A stretch of 64,000 nucleotides of DNA, from positions 1 through 64,000 of the forward strand of contig NZ_SJPK01000009.1 in NCBI RefSeq assembly GCF_007859855.1, read 5' to 3'. This stretch comes from Allorhodopirellula solitaria. GTDB taxonomy: Bacteria > Planctomycetota > Planctomycetia > Pirellulales > Pirellulaceae. The translations under genes were made by a program, and so were the position numbers. The notes below the pieces were generated by a model. That model saw nothing but the letters and a program-made list of their open reading frames with translations. It had not been told where the DNA came from and searched no databases. Positions 45,668 to 54,839 of the stretch are shown one piece after another (within the stretch, counting starts at the first letter, position 1; every line of letters starts with the position of its first letter).

Positions 45668-45696
45668 TTGACAAGCCCCTGGCAACCCCTTAATGT
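45668..45696 (+). promoter_or_regulatory. Candidate promoter upstream of the small lipoprotein
   Basis: TTGACA at 45668-45673 and TAATGT at 45691-45696 are separated by 17 bp, 220 bp before the lipoprotein start. The -35 is a perfect match, the -10 only partial. The rest of the 45518-45916 gap has the weak hairpin GCAACC...GGTTGC near 45532 and nothing else I can name. Confidence 0.35.
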
Positions 45697-45916
45697 GAAA
45701 CATCCCAACACTGGCTAAACCTGACGCGGGCCCACAACCCGCTAAAACAGTGTAAGTGCGACAATCTGCTCGCGGTTTGGCTAAGTTTCTTGAGTGGTTT
45801 CAACGACACCCGATGAAACGGAATCAGACGCCAGACGCGGAGCTGATTCGAGCATGGCTGGACACAGCGAACTCTCGCTGTCCAGATTTCTTCTCATCGA
45901 TTCATGCAGGTTTTAC

Positions 45917-46072
45917 ATGACAAAGTTCTTTTTCCTTTCCGCTCTGGCGATTTTCTGTGTCGGTTGCGGTAGCGACCAATCTACGGTCGTCGACGATTCA
46001 GGGATGACGACTGAGCAACAGGCTGAGCAAGAAGCCTATGTCAACGAGATGGACGGCCCGGCACCGGACTGA
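45917..46072 (+). CDS. Small lipoprotein (51 residues)
   Basis: Starts at the ATG 45917: MTKFFFLSALAIFCVGCGSD, a Lys-containing signal followed by a lipobox with cleavage before Cys (VGC). The mature part is only about 34 residues, acidic, with SGMTTEQQAEQEAYVNEMDG. Tiny lipoproteins of this shape are frequent next to DUF1559 genes in planctomycetes; the next gene, 142 bp downstream, is one. A longer in-frame start upstream has no signal peptide. Function unknown. It is easily missed because of its length. Confidence 0.75.
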   Translation: MTKFFFLSALAIFCVGCGSDQSTVVDDSGMTTEQQAEQEAYVNEMDGPAPD

Positions 46073-46214
46073 TCGACGCCGCTCGATCCATCATCGGCGA
46101 GTCGGATTCGACTCGCATTTGTTCTTCAGAGTCACTTCGTTTCGGTTCTCGATGAGGGCGCCGCTGCGCAGTGATTAAACGCTACTTTTTTCTTTTCTAC
46201 GAAGGTTCAGTTTG

Positions 46215-47414
46215 ATGAAACGGTATTCTAGATCAGCGTTCACGCTGGTCGAACTCTTGGTGGTCATCGCGATCATCGGCGTCCTGGTGGGGCTCTTGTT
46301 GCCCGCCGTCCAAGCTGCCCGCGAGGCAGCGCGACGGATGAGTTGCAGTAACAACTTCAAACAGATTGGTTTGGCGATACATAACTATCATTCGGCGTAT
46401 GACCAGTTGCCGCAACACATGACGGGCAACACGCGGACGCACACCAACGACTCGCAGGTATGCAACCGCCTCTACATCAGTGCCCAGGTCGGGTTGACTC
46501 CGTTCCTCGAGCAGCAAGCTCTGTGGCAGACCATTTCCAATCCCTACGATCGCAATGGTGACGGTGTCCTCGCGTACCCCCCTGACAGCCCTCCGATGGG
46601 CCCCGGCCCTTGGCAAACGTATTACCAGCCGTGGATGACCGAACTGCCGATGCTGCGTTGCCCGAGTGATCCCGGACGTGGTCTGCCGGCACTCGGTCGT
46701 TGCAACTACGCGGTCTGCGTCGGCGACGTGATCGAGCTGGTGCATAGCGGCGGCAAAAACGAAAGCGGCATTTATGACGCGACCGATCCGCTCGATCATG
46801 ACGAGTGCAGTATGCGTCGCGGCGGTGGGAGCAATAACAACAACCGGGCTCAACAGGCACAGGGCCGTAACCGCGGTTTGTTCTGGTGCCGGCACACTAC
46901 CCGCTTTCGCGACTGCTTGGATGGCCTTTCGGGAACCATTGCGATGGGCGAAATTGCGACCATCCTCGGTGGACGTGAGATCATCTCGGAGTTCGTGCTC
47001 AATGGTCCTGATTTGATCACCACCAACCCAGCGGCCTGTGACGACCAGGTCGACCCAACGCGGCCTCAGTTCTGGCTGCAGAGCGCTAGCGTGGGTGGGG
47101 GCAACCAGATCCGTGGAGGACGCTGGGCCGATGGCCGGATCCAGTACACCGCCTTCCAAACGATCAAGCCGCCCAACAGCTTGAGTTGTTTCCGCGGCGG
47201 TGACGCCTCGCAGGGAATCTCCTCTGCGTCGAGCCGTCACCAAGGGGGTGCTCACGTGCTGATGGGTGACGGTGCCGTTCGATTCATCACCGACAGCATC
47301 GAGTCGGGCAACCAACAGGCAACGCCAGGCCACTCGGGTGCCCAAAGCAGCTTCGGTCTGTGGGGAGCACTCGGCACGCGGGCCTCTCGCGAGACCGCTC
47401 AGCTGGATCAGTAA
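46215..47414 (+). CDS. DUF1559 protein with prepilin-like N-terminus
   Basis: 399 residues from the ATG at 46215 (a TTG just before is in frame), preceded by GAAGG. After MKRYSRS comes the methylation helix [20 protein letters not shown], then [20 protein letters not shown] and the DUF1559 body with an H-x9-DG box ([12 protein letters not shown]). An Asn/Gln-rich insertion ([19 protein letters not shown], near 205-225) looks disordered. It is predicted to be held in the membrane by the N-terminal helix after prepilin-type cleavage. A strong hairpin terminator follows at 47446-47488. It is likely co-transcribed with the small lipoprotein upstream. Confidence 0.92.
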   Translation: MKRYSRSAFTLVELLVVIAIIGVLVGLLLPAVQAAREAARRMSCSNNFKQIGLAIHNYHSAYDQLPQHMTGNTRTHTNDSQVCNRLYISAQVGLTPFLEQQALWQTISNPYDRNGDGVLAYPPDSPPMGPGPWQTYYQPWMTELPMLRCPSDPGRGLPALGRCNYAVCVGDVIELVHSGGKNESGIYDATDPLDHDECSMRRGGGSNNNNRAQQAQGRNRGLFWCRHTTRFRDCLDGLSGTIAMGEIATILGGREIISEFVLNGPDLITTNPAACDDQVDPTRPQFWLQSASVGGGNQIRGGRWADGRIQYTAFQTIKPPNSLSCFRGGDASQGISSASSRHQGGAHVLMGDGAVRFITDSIESGNQQATPGHSGAQSSFGLWGALGTRASRETAQLDQ

Positions 47415-47445
47415 ACGGCGCACCGCGTAGCAGCAACAGCCGAGT

Positions 47446-47488
47446 CAGCCGCCCGAATGTGAGGTTCACGTTCGGGCGGCTTTTTTTG
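47446..47488 (+). terminator. Rho-independent terminator, overlapping the truB 3' end
   Basis: Stem of about 15 bp (GCCGCCCGAA...TTCGGGCGGC, extended by GTGA/TTCAC) with a very small loop, followed by seven T residues. It ends the rightward DUF1559 transcript. The opposite strand encodes the last residues of TruB (TKKAART) and its TGA, so the hairpin is part of that coding sequence. Confidence 0.85.
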
Positions 47489-48551
47489 TTGCATCAACGG
47501 AATGCCGGGACTCGGCGAAGACTCGGTAGGGTGCCCAGCGGCCTTGCTTGCGTCGCAGAATGGCGACAAGATCGCCGCCAGCGTCCACGGCCATGCACTC
47601 ATCCGGAGGCAGGCCGGAGCCCTCGGAACAGTGCAGCGACTGCTCCTGCACATTCTCTTGATCGAGCTCCGTTTGCTGCGGTTGCTGCGGCTCACCACCA
47701 ATGCGTATCCCATGCCGGACCCGTATTACATCGTCGGGAGAAAGTGGCATCGACGGCACATGAGCCAGCCCAGTGACGGGAGCCTGAATACTGTTTTGCA
47801 GCTCCGCGGTCCCTTCCATCGGTGTCAGTCCCTCGGCGAGCTGCGCGGGGTTACCCGGGGGTGGATCATCCGGCGGCACCGCTGGCACCGCGCCGGCGAG
47901 TTGGAAGGGGCCGACTTCGGTACGAGTCAAACGAGTCATCACGGCGACGTTTTGACAGCGGGCGGCGATGTCCATCCCGAGTGAGCGCAGATACGTGCCT
48001 GATCCGCAACGCACATCGACATCGAGGTGCGGATAGTCGTACTTGAGTACGTCGATCGAATCGATCCAAACTCGCCGGGTGGGCATCTCGACTTGCTCGC
48101 CCCGCCGAACCCGTAGGTGCGCCCGCTCACCGTCAACCCAGATCGCGGAATGGGTGGGCGGGACTTGATCGAGCCACCCATGCATCTGCGCGCAGACGGA
48201 TTCGATTTCTTCGAGACTGGGGCGCGGTGCATTGGGCAGTGCGGTGACGGGTTCCTCCAGGTCCCCCGACACGCTGCTGACGCCGAATTCAAAGCGGGCG
48301 ACATAACGCTTGGAGTGCTGGAGCAACCAAGGTGTCAATCGAGCCGCAGCACCGACGGCGATCACCACCAGCCCGTCGGCCAGAGGATCCAACGTGCCGG
48401 TGTGCCCCACTTTGAGCTTTCGATTGTTCTGTTCCCGGCGCAGGCGACGCTGCACTCGATTGACGAGCTCGCGAGATGTCATGCCGTGCGGTTTCGCGTA
48501 GGGAAGAAAACCAAACCCATGCGTGACTGCGTTCGATTGAGCTGAGGTCAT
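47466..48551 (-). CDS. truB: tRNA pseudouridine(55) synthase TruB
   Basis: 361 residues. The motif GHTGTLDPLADGLVVIAVG contains the catalytic Asp (residue 55), and KPHGMTSRELVNRVQR just before it is the family opening. KRYVARFEFGVSSVSGDLEE and the later SGTYLRSLGMDI stretch complete the TruB fold. The enzyme makes pseudouridine 55 in the T-loop of tRNAs. About 50 residues longer than E. coli TruB, with a Pro/Gln-rich segment (around 218-300) before a C-terminal PUA-like part (MAVDAGGDLVAILRRKQGRW). Start overlaps the upstream membrane-protein stop (ATGA). The last codons and stop lie within a terminator hairpin of the opposing gene. Confidence 0.95.
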   Translation of the reverse strand: MTSAQSNAVTHGFGFLPYAKPHGMTSRELVNRVQRRLRREQNNRKLKVGHTGTLDPLADGLVVIAVGAAARLTPWLLQHSKRYVARFEFGVSSVSGDLEEPVTALPNAPRPSLEEIESVCAQMHGWLDQVPPTHSAIWVDGERAHLRVRRGEQVEMPTRRVWIDSIDVLKYDYPHLDVDVRCGSGTYLRSLGMDIAARCQNVAVMTRLTRTEVGPFQLAGAVPAVPPDDPPPGNPAQLAEGLTPMEGTAELQNSIQAPVTGLAHVPSMPLSPDDVIRVRHGIRIGGEPQQPQQTELDQENVQEQSLHCSEGSGLPPDECMAVDAGGDLVAILRRKQGRWAPYRVFAESRHSVDATKKAART

Positions 48552-49738
48552 CCTTCCCCAAGGGGTTGCAGGTAATGGAGATGGCGAAGATAGGCCGCCG
48601 AGAGGCCCGCCATCAACGCTTCGACGATGATAAACATGAGCCGAGCGGCGATCACCGCGAGCAGAGCGTGGGTCGACCCAATGACCGGCGTGAGGACCAA
48701 CAGGGTGACGTATTCACGCACACCCGCGCCGCCCGGCAGAAGCGAGGCGAACCCCAACACCATGCCGAGTGAGATCGCTGCGGTAGCGACCGCTGCGAGT
48801 TCGCTCGCAGCGGGCAGGGGCTCGAACGACGGTATCGATGCGATCAGCAAGGCGAACGCGCCACCAATGAGTGCCCAGGAGATGAGCGACAGCCCCCAGC
48901 ACTGGATGAGCAACGACCACGTGATTGAATCGGGCGAGAACGTTTCCTCACGCGCGGCCGGATTCTGATCGGGCTTGATTTTGCGGCGAGCCGCAATGAA
49001 GGCGAGCAGGCGACGAAGCAGCGGCGGACAGAGCGGGATCAAGGACCCAATCGCCATCGCTGCTGCGATCAGACGCACCCAGTCCGGTAACGGGGAACGC
49101 CACAACAACAGGCCTGCGACGGCGCCGCCCACCCCCATCATCAACAGCGTTTCAAAAAACACGCAGCTCGCCACGCGGCCGATCGGCCGCGTGGAAACGG
49201 GGGCCTGCCCACGAGGATCCAGCGAGGTAGTGTGGGCGTGCAGGGCCTCGCCAGCGGAACTCGGCCCGACGTCAGAACTCGCCGCAACAGCGGAACTCGA
49301 TTTCGGCAGAATCGCCCCGACACGTAAAAACACCACCATGGCCTTGCCAGGAATGTACTTGCCGGCATGTCCCAGCAATTGGGCGGCGACCGCGCGGCGG
49401 CGCGAGCAGGGAACCGAGAGCGCCTGCAATCCCCGGTGGAGCACCCATCCGGGTGGCACCAGACCCGCGGCATACATCAACCCAGCCAACGCGGCGTAGC
49501 CCCAACGGACGTTGCCCCAGCCTGGAATCGCTGACTCATGCCGCTGAGCGTCTTGCCGTAGAGCCGCCGCGAGCACGGGATCGGGCTCCGACGCAGCCTC
49601 CCTTCGCAACCGCTCCGCCTCGGCCGTCAAGGCAGCCGTTTCGGCGTGCCATCGCTGGGCCGCTTGACTCGCCGCACTGATCAATCCGATCACGACGAGT
49701 AGGAAAACAGCACGTTTGATCCACGCAAGCCAACGCAC
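48548..49738 (-). CDS. LPG synthase TM region / flippase-like integral membrane protein
   Basis: 396 residues from the GTG at 49738. An N-terminal helix and a charged coiled stretch (ALTAEAERLRREAASE) precede seven or so further helices. GHAGKYIPGKAMVVFLRVGA and the later LLPGGAGVREYVTLLVLTPV are the two signature stretches of PF03706 (lysylphosphatidylglycerol synthase TM region, UPF0104), which also covers AglD-like polyprenol flippase-type proteins. A polar loop of about 45 residues after the first signature is unusual. It lies between ferredoxin (8 nt upstream) and truB (ATGA overlap), so the three are an operon. The substrate lipid is unknown. Confidence 0.8.
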   Translation of the reverse strand: MRWLAWIKRAVFLLVVIGLISAASQAAQRWHAETAALTAEAERLRREAASEPDPVLAAALRQDAQRHESAIPGWGNVRWGYAALAGLMYAAGLVPPGWVLHRGLQALSVPCSRRRAVAAQLLGHAGKYIPGKAMVVFLRVGAILPKSSSAVAASSDVGPSSAGEALHAHTTSLDPRGQAPVSTRPIGRVASCVFFETLLMMGVGGAVAGLLLWRSPLPDWVRLIAAAMAIGSLIPLCPPLLRRLLAFIAARRKIKPDQNPAAREETFSPDSITWSLLIQCWGLSLISWALIGGAFALLIASIPSFEPLPAASELAAVATAAISLGMVLGFASLLPGGAGVREYVTLLVLTPVIGSTHALLAVIAARLMFIIVEALMAGLSAAYLRHLHYLQPLGEG

Positions 49739-49745
49739 AGTGGAA

Positions 49746-50021
49746 CTAATTATCGGCCAACGGCTCTTTCTTCTCGGTGATCACTTCACAATTTTCTGAC
49801 TCGGTGGCATTGATTTCGATATAGTTCTGCCATTCTTCAGGTAGATTATCTTCGTGGAAGATCGCTTCGACCGGGCACTCAGGAACGCAGGCTTCACAGT
49901 CAATGCATTCCTCAGGGTGGATATACAGCATCTGCTCACCCTCGTAGAAACACTCCACAGGACAAACGACGACGCAATCGGTGTACTTGCATCCCGAGCA
50001 GGGTTCGGCGACGACGTGCAT
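49746..50021 (-). CDS. fdxA: 7Fe ferredoxin (FdxA-like)
   Basis: 91 residues from the ATG at 50021, preceded by AAAGGTAACC. CSGCKYTDCVVVCPVECF provides the C-x2-C-x4-C-x3-CP motif of the [3Fe-4S] end, and CIDCEACVPECPVEAIF the C-x2-C-x2-C-x3-CP motif of the [4Fe-4S] end. The tail LPEEWQNYIEINATES is typical of FdxA-type ferredoxins. It is a cytosolic electron carrier; its redox partners are not in this window. An in-frame extension upstream (starting 50102) has extra Cys but no sensible motif. It is the first gene of an operon with the flippase-like protein and truB. Confidence 0.92.
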   Translation of the reverse strand: MHVVAEPCSGCKYTDCVVVCPVECFYEGEQMLYIHPEECIDCEACVPECPVEAIFHEDNLPEEWQNYIEINATESENCEVITEKKEPLADN

Positions 50022-50344
50022 AACTTGGTTACCTTTGCTTATTTTGAAAAAACAGTTGCGATCTCGCTGTCCGTCGGAGCAGCATGGTGACGAGCAACCC
50101 ATCGAGTATCGACCATGTCGAAGTTGGAACTTCGCAAAAAAACGATCTCAGGCACGACACTTTTAGCGACATTTCGACGAACTCACTCAATCGCTGGCAC
50201 CCCATTTTGCCTATTCGGCAGTTTCCAGCCAACCGGCCAACAGCGAAAATCTCAACTTATTTCCATGTGTCCTATCGGCGCACCTCTTCTTTCTGAAAAC
50301 GCCTTCCTTCTGAAAACCCATTTTCCCCTCTGAAACGCAGCTCC
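50022..50344. other. Divergent intergenic region with short direct repeats
   Basis: 323 bp between the leftward ferredoxin and the rightward methyltransferase. Near 50290-50340 the string TTCTGAAAACSCC is repeated twice and followed by CTCTGAAACG, close to the methyltransferase start. No recognisable operator or RNA was seen. Confidence 0.35.
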
Positions 50345-51745
50345 GTGAACTCACACCCCGATCAACCGTCCTCGGACCTCTCGACGCCCGCCGGCCAGTC
50401 CCAACCACTGACCCTGAGAACCAAGCCCAATCGTCACTTCCCATTTCTTTCACGCCATCCCTGGGTGTTAGCGACCGCGATCGCTGACCGGGGAAAAAAG
50501 GGCGGCGAGCGAAGAGCGGACGCCTCCTCGAAACCGTCCGCCGGCGAGAGGGAATTTGTCGCGGCGGCCGGACCGGCAGACCCGCCCGCAGAAACTCCGG
50601 AACTCGGCGACGCCGTGGAATTGCTCGACCACGACGGCAACTGGATCGCTCGCGGCTTGTACAACCCGGCCAGTCGGCTGCGGTTGCGGCTGTACAGTTT
50701 CTCTCGTAACGAAGCGATTGACGACGCGATGTTTGCCCGGCGGATCGACGAAGCCATCGGGCGTCGCCGCCTGACCACCCCATCCAATCTGCGCGAGACG
50801 GGCGAACGCCTGATCTTCAGTGAATCTGACCGCATCAGCGGGTTGATCGTTGATCGCTATGCCGACTGTTTGAGCGTGCAGTTCACTGCGGCGGCGCTGC
50901 TCTCGCGGGGGCCGCTGTTGATTGAGCAGGTCCTGCAGGCAGCGAGCAAGCACGGCACACCCTGCCAACGAGTGATCTCGCGGATCGATGCAGCCACGGC
51001 CCGCCACGAAGGGGTTACCAGTGGCCGGGTAGCGGAAGTGGAATCGTGGAGCCGGGGCATCTCGCTCGATCAAGCGGTCGTGCCAGGATCCCAGGAGTCA
51101 GATACCGTTTGGTATCAACACAATGAATTGAAGATGGCGATCGACCTACGCGACGGCCAAAAAACCGGCGGCTATCTCGACCAACAAGCCAATCACGCCG
51201 AGGCGGCGCGGTACATGGAGGGGCGGCGGGTACTCGATATCTGCACCTACACCGGCGGGTTCGCGTTGGCGGCCGCCCGGGCTGGCGCCAGCGAGGTGAT
51301 CGGCGTCGACAGCAGCGAGAAGGCGCTAGAGATGGCCCAGCGTAATGCGACCGAAAACTCACTGACGCAGGTGAGTTTTCAGCGCGCCGACTGTTTTGAC
51401 GATCTCAAGGCGCGGCGAGCTGAAAATGAGTCATTTGACGCCGTGATCCTCGATCCCCCCCGATTCGCTGGAGCTCGCCGCCAAGTCGATGCGGCACTTC
51501 GGGCCTATGCAAGATTGAACATGTCGGCCATCGATCTCCTGCCGCCCGGTGGAATCCTCGTCACCTGCAGTTGCTCAGGTCATGTGTCCCGCGCCGATTT
51601 CCTCAACATGCTCGTCGATGCGGGGCGCAAACGCCAGCGGGATATCATCATCCTGCAGTCGCGCGGCCCTTCCCCGGACCACCCCTGCGCCGTCTCATGC
51701 CCCGAGAGTGACTACCTGAAATGCGTCATCGCCCAAGTCCAATAG
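50345..51745 (+). CDS. Class I rRNA methyltransferase, RlmI type
   Basis: 466 residues from the GTG at 50345. The N-terminal PUA-like part (HFPFLSRHPWV...GNWIARGLYNPASRL) is split by a charged insertion (RGKKGGERRADASSKPSAG). The central part has FSESDRISGLIVDRY. The Rossmann methyltransferase has VLDICTYTGGFALAAARAGA for SAM, GVDSSEKA, and the catalytic DPPRFAGAR. The Cys pair in TCSCSGHVS is expected for 5-methylcytosine enzymes. This is the RlmI plan (m5C1962 of 23S rRNA in E. coli). The same class includes related m5C enzymes, so the precise site is inferred. The stop is followed by about 190 bp to the FHA gene. Confidence 0.88.
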   Translation: MNSHPDQPSSDLSTPAGQSQPLTLRTKPNRHFPFLSRHPWVLATAIADRGKKGGERRADASSKPSAGEREFVAAAGPADPPAETPELGDAVELLDHDGNWIARGLYNPASRLRLRLYSFSRNEAIDDAMFARRIDEAIGRRRLTTPSNLRETGERLIFSESDRISGLIVDRYADCLSVQFTAAALLSRGPLLIEQVLQAASKHGTPCQRVISRIDAATARHEGVTSGRVAEVESWSRGISLDQAVVPGSQESDTVWYQHNELKMAIDLRDGQKTGGYLDQQANHAEAARYMEGRRVLDICTYTGGFALAAARAGASEVIGVDSSEKALEMAQRNATENSLTQVSFQRADCFDDLKARRAENESFDAVILDPPRFAGARRQVDAALRAYARLNMSAIDLLPPGGILVTCSCSGHVSRADFLNMLVDAGRKRQRDIIILQSRGPSPDHPCAVSCPESDYLKCVIAQVQ

Positions 51746-51939
51746 CGGCCCGCGACCGATCGCCGGGGCGACGTCCCACCGCATTTCCGATATAATCAGA
51801 GGCAGGTTGCTCGAGAGCACCAGCCCGCCGGCGGTTAGATCCTCAAAAGACCCTGAAAGGTCACAATTGCACGCGTCGCTGCACGAGAACGCGTTTATAC
51901 TGGAAGTGAGCGGCACGGGCACGACGGATGTGCCACGAG

Positions 51940-52638
51940 ATGACTATCGACTCACCCTCATCACGATCGAGGCTATTGGTGACGAATGTAACGATCAAGG
52001 TTTTGCATGGGTCGGATCGCGGCAAAATTTTTGAGGAGATCAACCCGCCGTTGACCATCGGACGCGAGGAGGGCAACGACATCCAGCTCAATGATGAGCG
52101 TGTCAGCCGCTGTCACTTGAAGATCCAGCGTGACAACGACCGGCTCGTGCTGACCGATCTCGACAGCACCAACGGGACCAAGGTCAACGGTGCGGAGTGT
52201 CAACTGAAGATACTCCGGCACGGTGATCTGATCGCGGTCGGACGCAGTCTGATGTTACTCGGGTCGGAACAACAGATTGCCGAGCGTTTGCGTCACGGCC
52301 ACGGGGGCAGCGGATCGCACAACCTCGACGTGAAATCGTCCGACGAATCGCTCGCCGTGGATCTGCACCAAGAACCCGTCAGCCCGCTGCCGGTTGAAGC
52401 CATGCAGGTCGATGAGTTGCCAGCGGTTCCCGATGGATTGACCCCCGGGCAAAAAGCGCAATTATGCGAGATCCTGGACTACCTGCAAAACCGGCTCGAA
52501 CGGCTGATTGAAACAGCCGAGACCGACGAAGAGACGGAACAGGTTTTGCTAAAACAATCCGCTTGGCAACGTTTACTCGATGTTCAATCGCGTCTAGCAT
52601 CCTTGAACCGCTCGATCACTGATCCCCAATGGCCCTGA
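51940..52638 (+). CDS. FHA-domain protein
   Basis: 232 residues from the ATG at 51940 (another ATG lies four codons upstream). A forkhead-associated domain covers about 15-105: PLTIGREEGNDIQLNDERVS, then SRCHLKI and LDSTNGTKVNG, with the phosphothreonine-binding Arg, Ser and Asn all present. A linker of about 60 residues leads to a helical C-terminus (EILDYLQNRLERLIETAETD). It should bind phosphorylated Ser/Thr-kinase targets, a common signalling mode in planctomycetes. No kinase is in the window. The BshC-like gene starts within 10-60 bp downstream and is probably co-transcribed. Confidence 0.88.
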   Translation: MTIDSPSSRSRLLVTNVTIKVLHGSDRGKIFEEINPPLTIGREEGNDIQLNDERVSRCHLKIQRDNDRLVLTDLDSTNGTKVNGAECQLKILRHGDLIAVGRSLMLLGSEQQIAERLRHGHGGSGSHNLDVKSSDESLAVDLHQEPVSPLPVEAMQVDELPAVPDGLTPGQKAQLCEILDYLQNRLERLIETAETDEETEQVLLKQSAWQRLLDVQSRLASLNRSITDPQWP

Positions 52639-52647
52639 CATTTCGCT

Positions 52648-54414
52648 TTGACCGATACCGCCACCACCCAAGCTCCTACGACACACCGCGACGTCTCTAT
52701 GGCCCTGAAACGGAACGAAGCTGGCTGCGCTGCCCCTGAACTCGGCGGCGGGGCCGCAGACGCTGCTCCTTCAGGATACCTCGCCTACCACGCCTGCAGC
52801 GAGAACCGTAGCGCGCTGATCCAACCACCCCTCGACGACGCCGAATTGTTGCTGAAGAAAAATCTCAGTCGGCAACCATCGGACTTCTGGGCCGGACTGC
52901 GGCAGCAGGCGAGAACCCAACTGCTCGCTGACGCCCGCCATTATACCGCGGCCTATCGCGATGTCCCCGGTGGCTCCGCCCGACCGGCAGCCCAATCCGG
53001 GGAGAAGGGCGATGACTGCACGCATGGCCTGGGACCGATCGTGATGGCCGGTCACCAACCAACGCTGTTTCATCCTGGCGTGTGGTTCAAGAACTTCGCG
53101 TTGCAGGGGATCGCCAGCAGCGTGGGGGCCCATGCCATCAATCTCGTCATCGACAACGACGTGGCTGCCGGGCGATCGATTCGAGTGCCCGTCCGCGATT
53201 CGGTCGGCCGCGTCTACTTCAAGTCGGTTGCCTACGATGCGGGCGGTGCAGGCGTCCCCTTCGAGCAAGCGAAGATCCGAGACCTGCGTCAATTCGACCG
53301 GTTTGACCAGGACGTCCGCCAAACCATTTCGCCGCTGGTGTCGGACCCCTGTGTGAGCGAACTGTGGCCGCACGCGCGGGCGGCGATCCGCCGCTGCGAA
53401 ATCGCGGGCTGTGCGTTGGCCCAAGCCCGCCATCGCCTCGAGGCTGATCTGGGTTGGCAAACCCTGGAAATTCCGCTGGGCGTGGCCGTCCGAGGTGTTC
53501 CCTTCGCGCGGTTCGTGATGGAAGTCATCGACGATGCAGAGCGTTTCCACCAGGTCTACAATGATGCCGCTGACCACTATCGGGCCTGGCACGGAATCCG
53601 CAGTACCGCTCACCCCGTGCCCAATCTAGGCCGCGACGGTGAGTGGCTGGAACTCCCCCTTTGGGTCTATGGCAACGATCATCCTGTGCGGCGAGCGATT
53701 TGGGTGCGTCGTCGGGAGGGCCAGATCGAGCTCAGTGACCGCGCCAGCGATCTGGCGGGCAGTGGCCCGGCAGGCAACAGTCCACCGCGGCACTCGGTCG
53801 TCCTCCCTGCCGACGACCGGGACGCGGCAGCCGAAATACTCGCCGAGGCCGCCTCACCAGAGTGGAAACTCCGCCCGCGCGCCCTGATGACGACCATGTT
53901 CGCCAGACTATTGCTGAGCGATCTGTTCTTACACGGCATCGGCGGCGGCAAATACGACCAGCTCGCTGACCGCATTATCTGTCGGTTCTTTCAACTGACA
54001 CTGCCTGCCCTGCAAGTCGTTTCAGCCACCCTGCGCCTGCCAGGCCAAGATCGCGATCCCAATCGTCCCGACAGGATCCAGGCATTGCAAAATCGAATTC
54101 GGGAGACTCGGTATCACGGGGAGAATTGGGTCGACGCCACCGGCGCGGCGAACCAACGGCTGATTGAGCGAAAGCAGGAACTGCTCGAGCACATGCCGCC
54201 GCGGGGCGATCGAGGCGACTGGCACCGGGAGATCACCCGCGTCAACGGGACCCTCGCTGACGAACTGCGGTCGCAGCGTCAGGAGATGCAGGCGGAGCTG
54301 CAGCGGTTGCGGCTGGAATCCAAAGAGGAGCAGATTTTAGCCAGTCGCGAGCTGTCATTCTGCCTGTTTCCGCTGCCCGAACTCGTGGGCGCCTTTGAGC
54401 AAATGTTGCGATAG
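52648..54414 (+). CDS. Conserved protein with BshC-like signatures
   Basis: 588 residues from a TTG at 52648; an ATG at 52699 (571 residues) may be the real start because the first residues are not conserved-looking. Residues near 130-150 read VMAGHQPTLFHPGVWFKNFA, whose G-x-Q-x2-LF-x2-G/P-x4-K spacing parallels the ATP-site region of BshC, the last enzyme of bacillithiol synthesis. A later stretch, LRPRALMTTMFARLLLSDLF followed by HGIGGGKYDQL, parallels the R-P...G-G-x2-E/K-Y segment. A C-terminal helical region rich in Glu/Arg fits too. These resemblances are by eye; it could be an uncharacterised relative. Co-transcription with the FHA gene is likely. Confidence 0.6.
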   Translation: MTDTATTQAPTTHRDVSMALKRNEAGCAAPELGGGAADAAPSGYLAYHACSENRSALIQPPLDDAELLLKKNLSRQPSDFWAGLRQQARTQLLADARHYTAAYRDVPGGSARPAAQSGEKGDDCTHGLGPIVMAGHQPTLFHPGVWFKNFALQGIASSVGAHAINLVIDNDVAAGRSIRVPVRDSVGRVYFKSVAYDAGGAGVPFEQAKIRDLRQFDRFDQDVRQTISPLVSDPCVSELWPHARAAIRRCEIAGCALAQARHRLEADLGWQTLEIPLGVAVRGVPFARFVMEVIDDAERFHQVYNDAADHYRAWHGIRSTAHPVPNLGRDGEWLELPLWVYGNDHPVRRAIWVRRREGQIELSDRASDLAGSGPAGNSPPRHSVVLPADDRDAAAEILAEAASPEWKLRPRALMTTMFARLLLSDLFLHGIGGGKYDQLADRIICRFFQLTLPALQVVSATLRLPGQDRDPNRPDRIQALQNRIRETRYHGENWVDATGAANQRLIERKQELLEHMPPRGDRGDWHREITRVNGTLADELRSQRQEMQAELQRLRLESKEEQILASRELSFCLFPLPELVGAFEQMLR

Positions 54415-54527
54415 CCCTTGCTTTGGCGTTGCCGACGCCAGAAAAATCGCTATCCTGCCGATGCTAAAAACATTCAGGAGCGAAAACGCTCCTTTTTCCC
54501 ATCGATCACCAACCGAGAATCCTACCC

Positions 54528-54680
54528 ATGAAGGTCGTCAGCAGTATCGGCGCTTTGAAGTACCGCCACCCCGATTGCCAAGTGGTCAAACGCCGTGGCC
54601 GCATCTATGTGATCTGCAAGAGCAATCCGAAATTCAAGGTCCGCCAAGGCGGTGCCAAGGTCAAAAAAGCTCGCCGTTAA
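54528..54680 (+). CDS. rpmJ: 50S ribosomal protein L36
   Basis: 50 residues, [20 protein letters not shown] followed by [20 protein letters not shown], closing with a Lys/Arg-rich tail. The short basic protein with the C-Q-V-V-K/R-R-x-G-R-x-Y-V-I pattern is L36 (the longer-tailed form without the full C4 zinc motif: only two Cys, plus His). It stands alone and not in a spc operon. A 10-bp hairpin without a T-run follows at 54689-54718. The gene is below common length cut-offs. Confidence 0.92.
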   Translation: MKVVSSIGALKYRHPDCQVVKRRGRIYVICKSNPKFKVRQGGAKVKKARR

Positions 54681-54839
54681 AGCCGCTGCGATTGGCGTGG
54701 GGACCGAGACGCCAGTCGCTGATGGATATATTCACCCTCTGAGCGAAACTTTAATGTGCGAAGAGGGTTCTATAGGGGAGTTCACTAATCTTGCGGGCGA
54801 TTCACTCGCCCCACCACCCTCTCTCTTGTAGGTCCCCGA

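Noticed and set aside
46233-47423. Leftward 396-codon frame opposite the DUF1559 gene
   Set aside because: Antisense of a well-supported gene with an H-x9-DG box and pilin-type helix; Val/Arg/His-rich shadow.
54689-54718. Terminator after rpmJ
   Set aside because: A 10-bp hairpin exists but no T-run follows, so I do not call it a rho-independent terminator.
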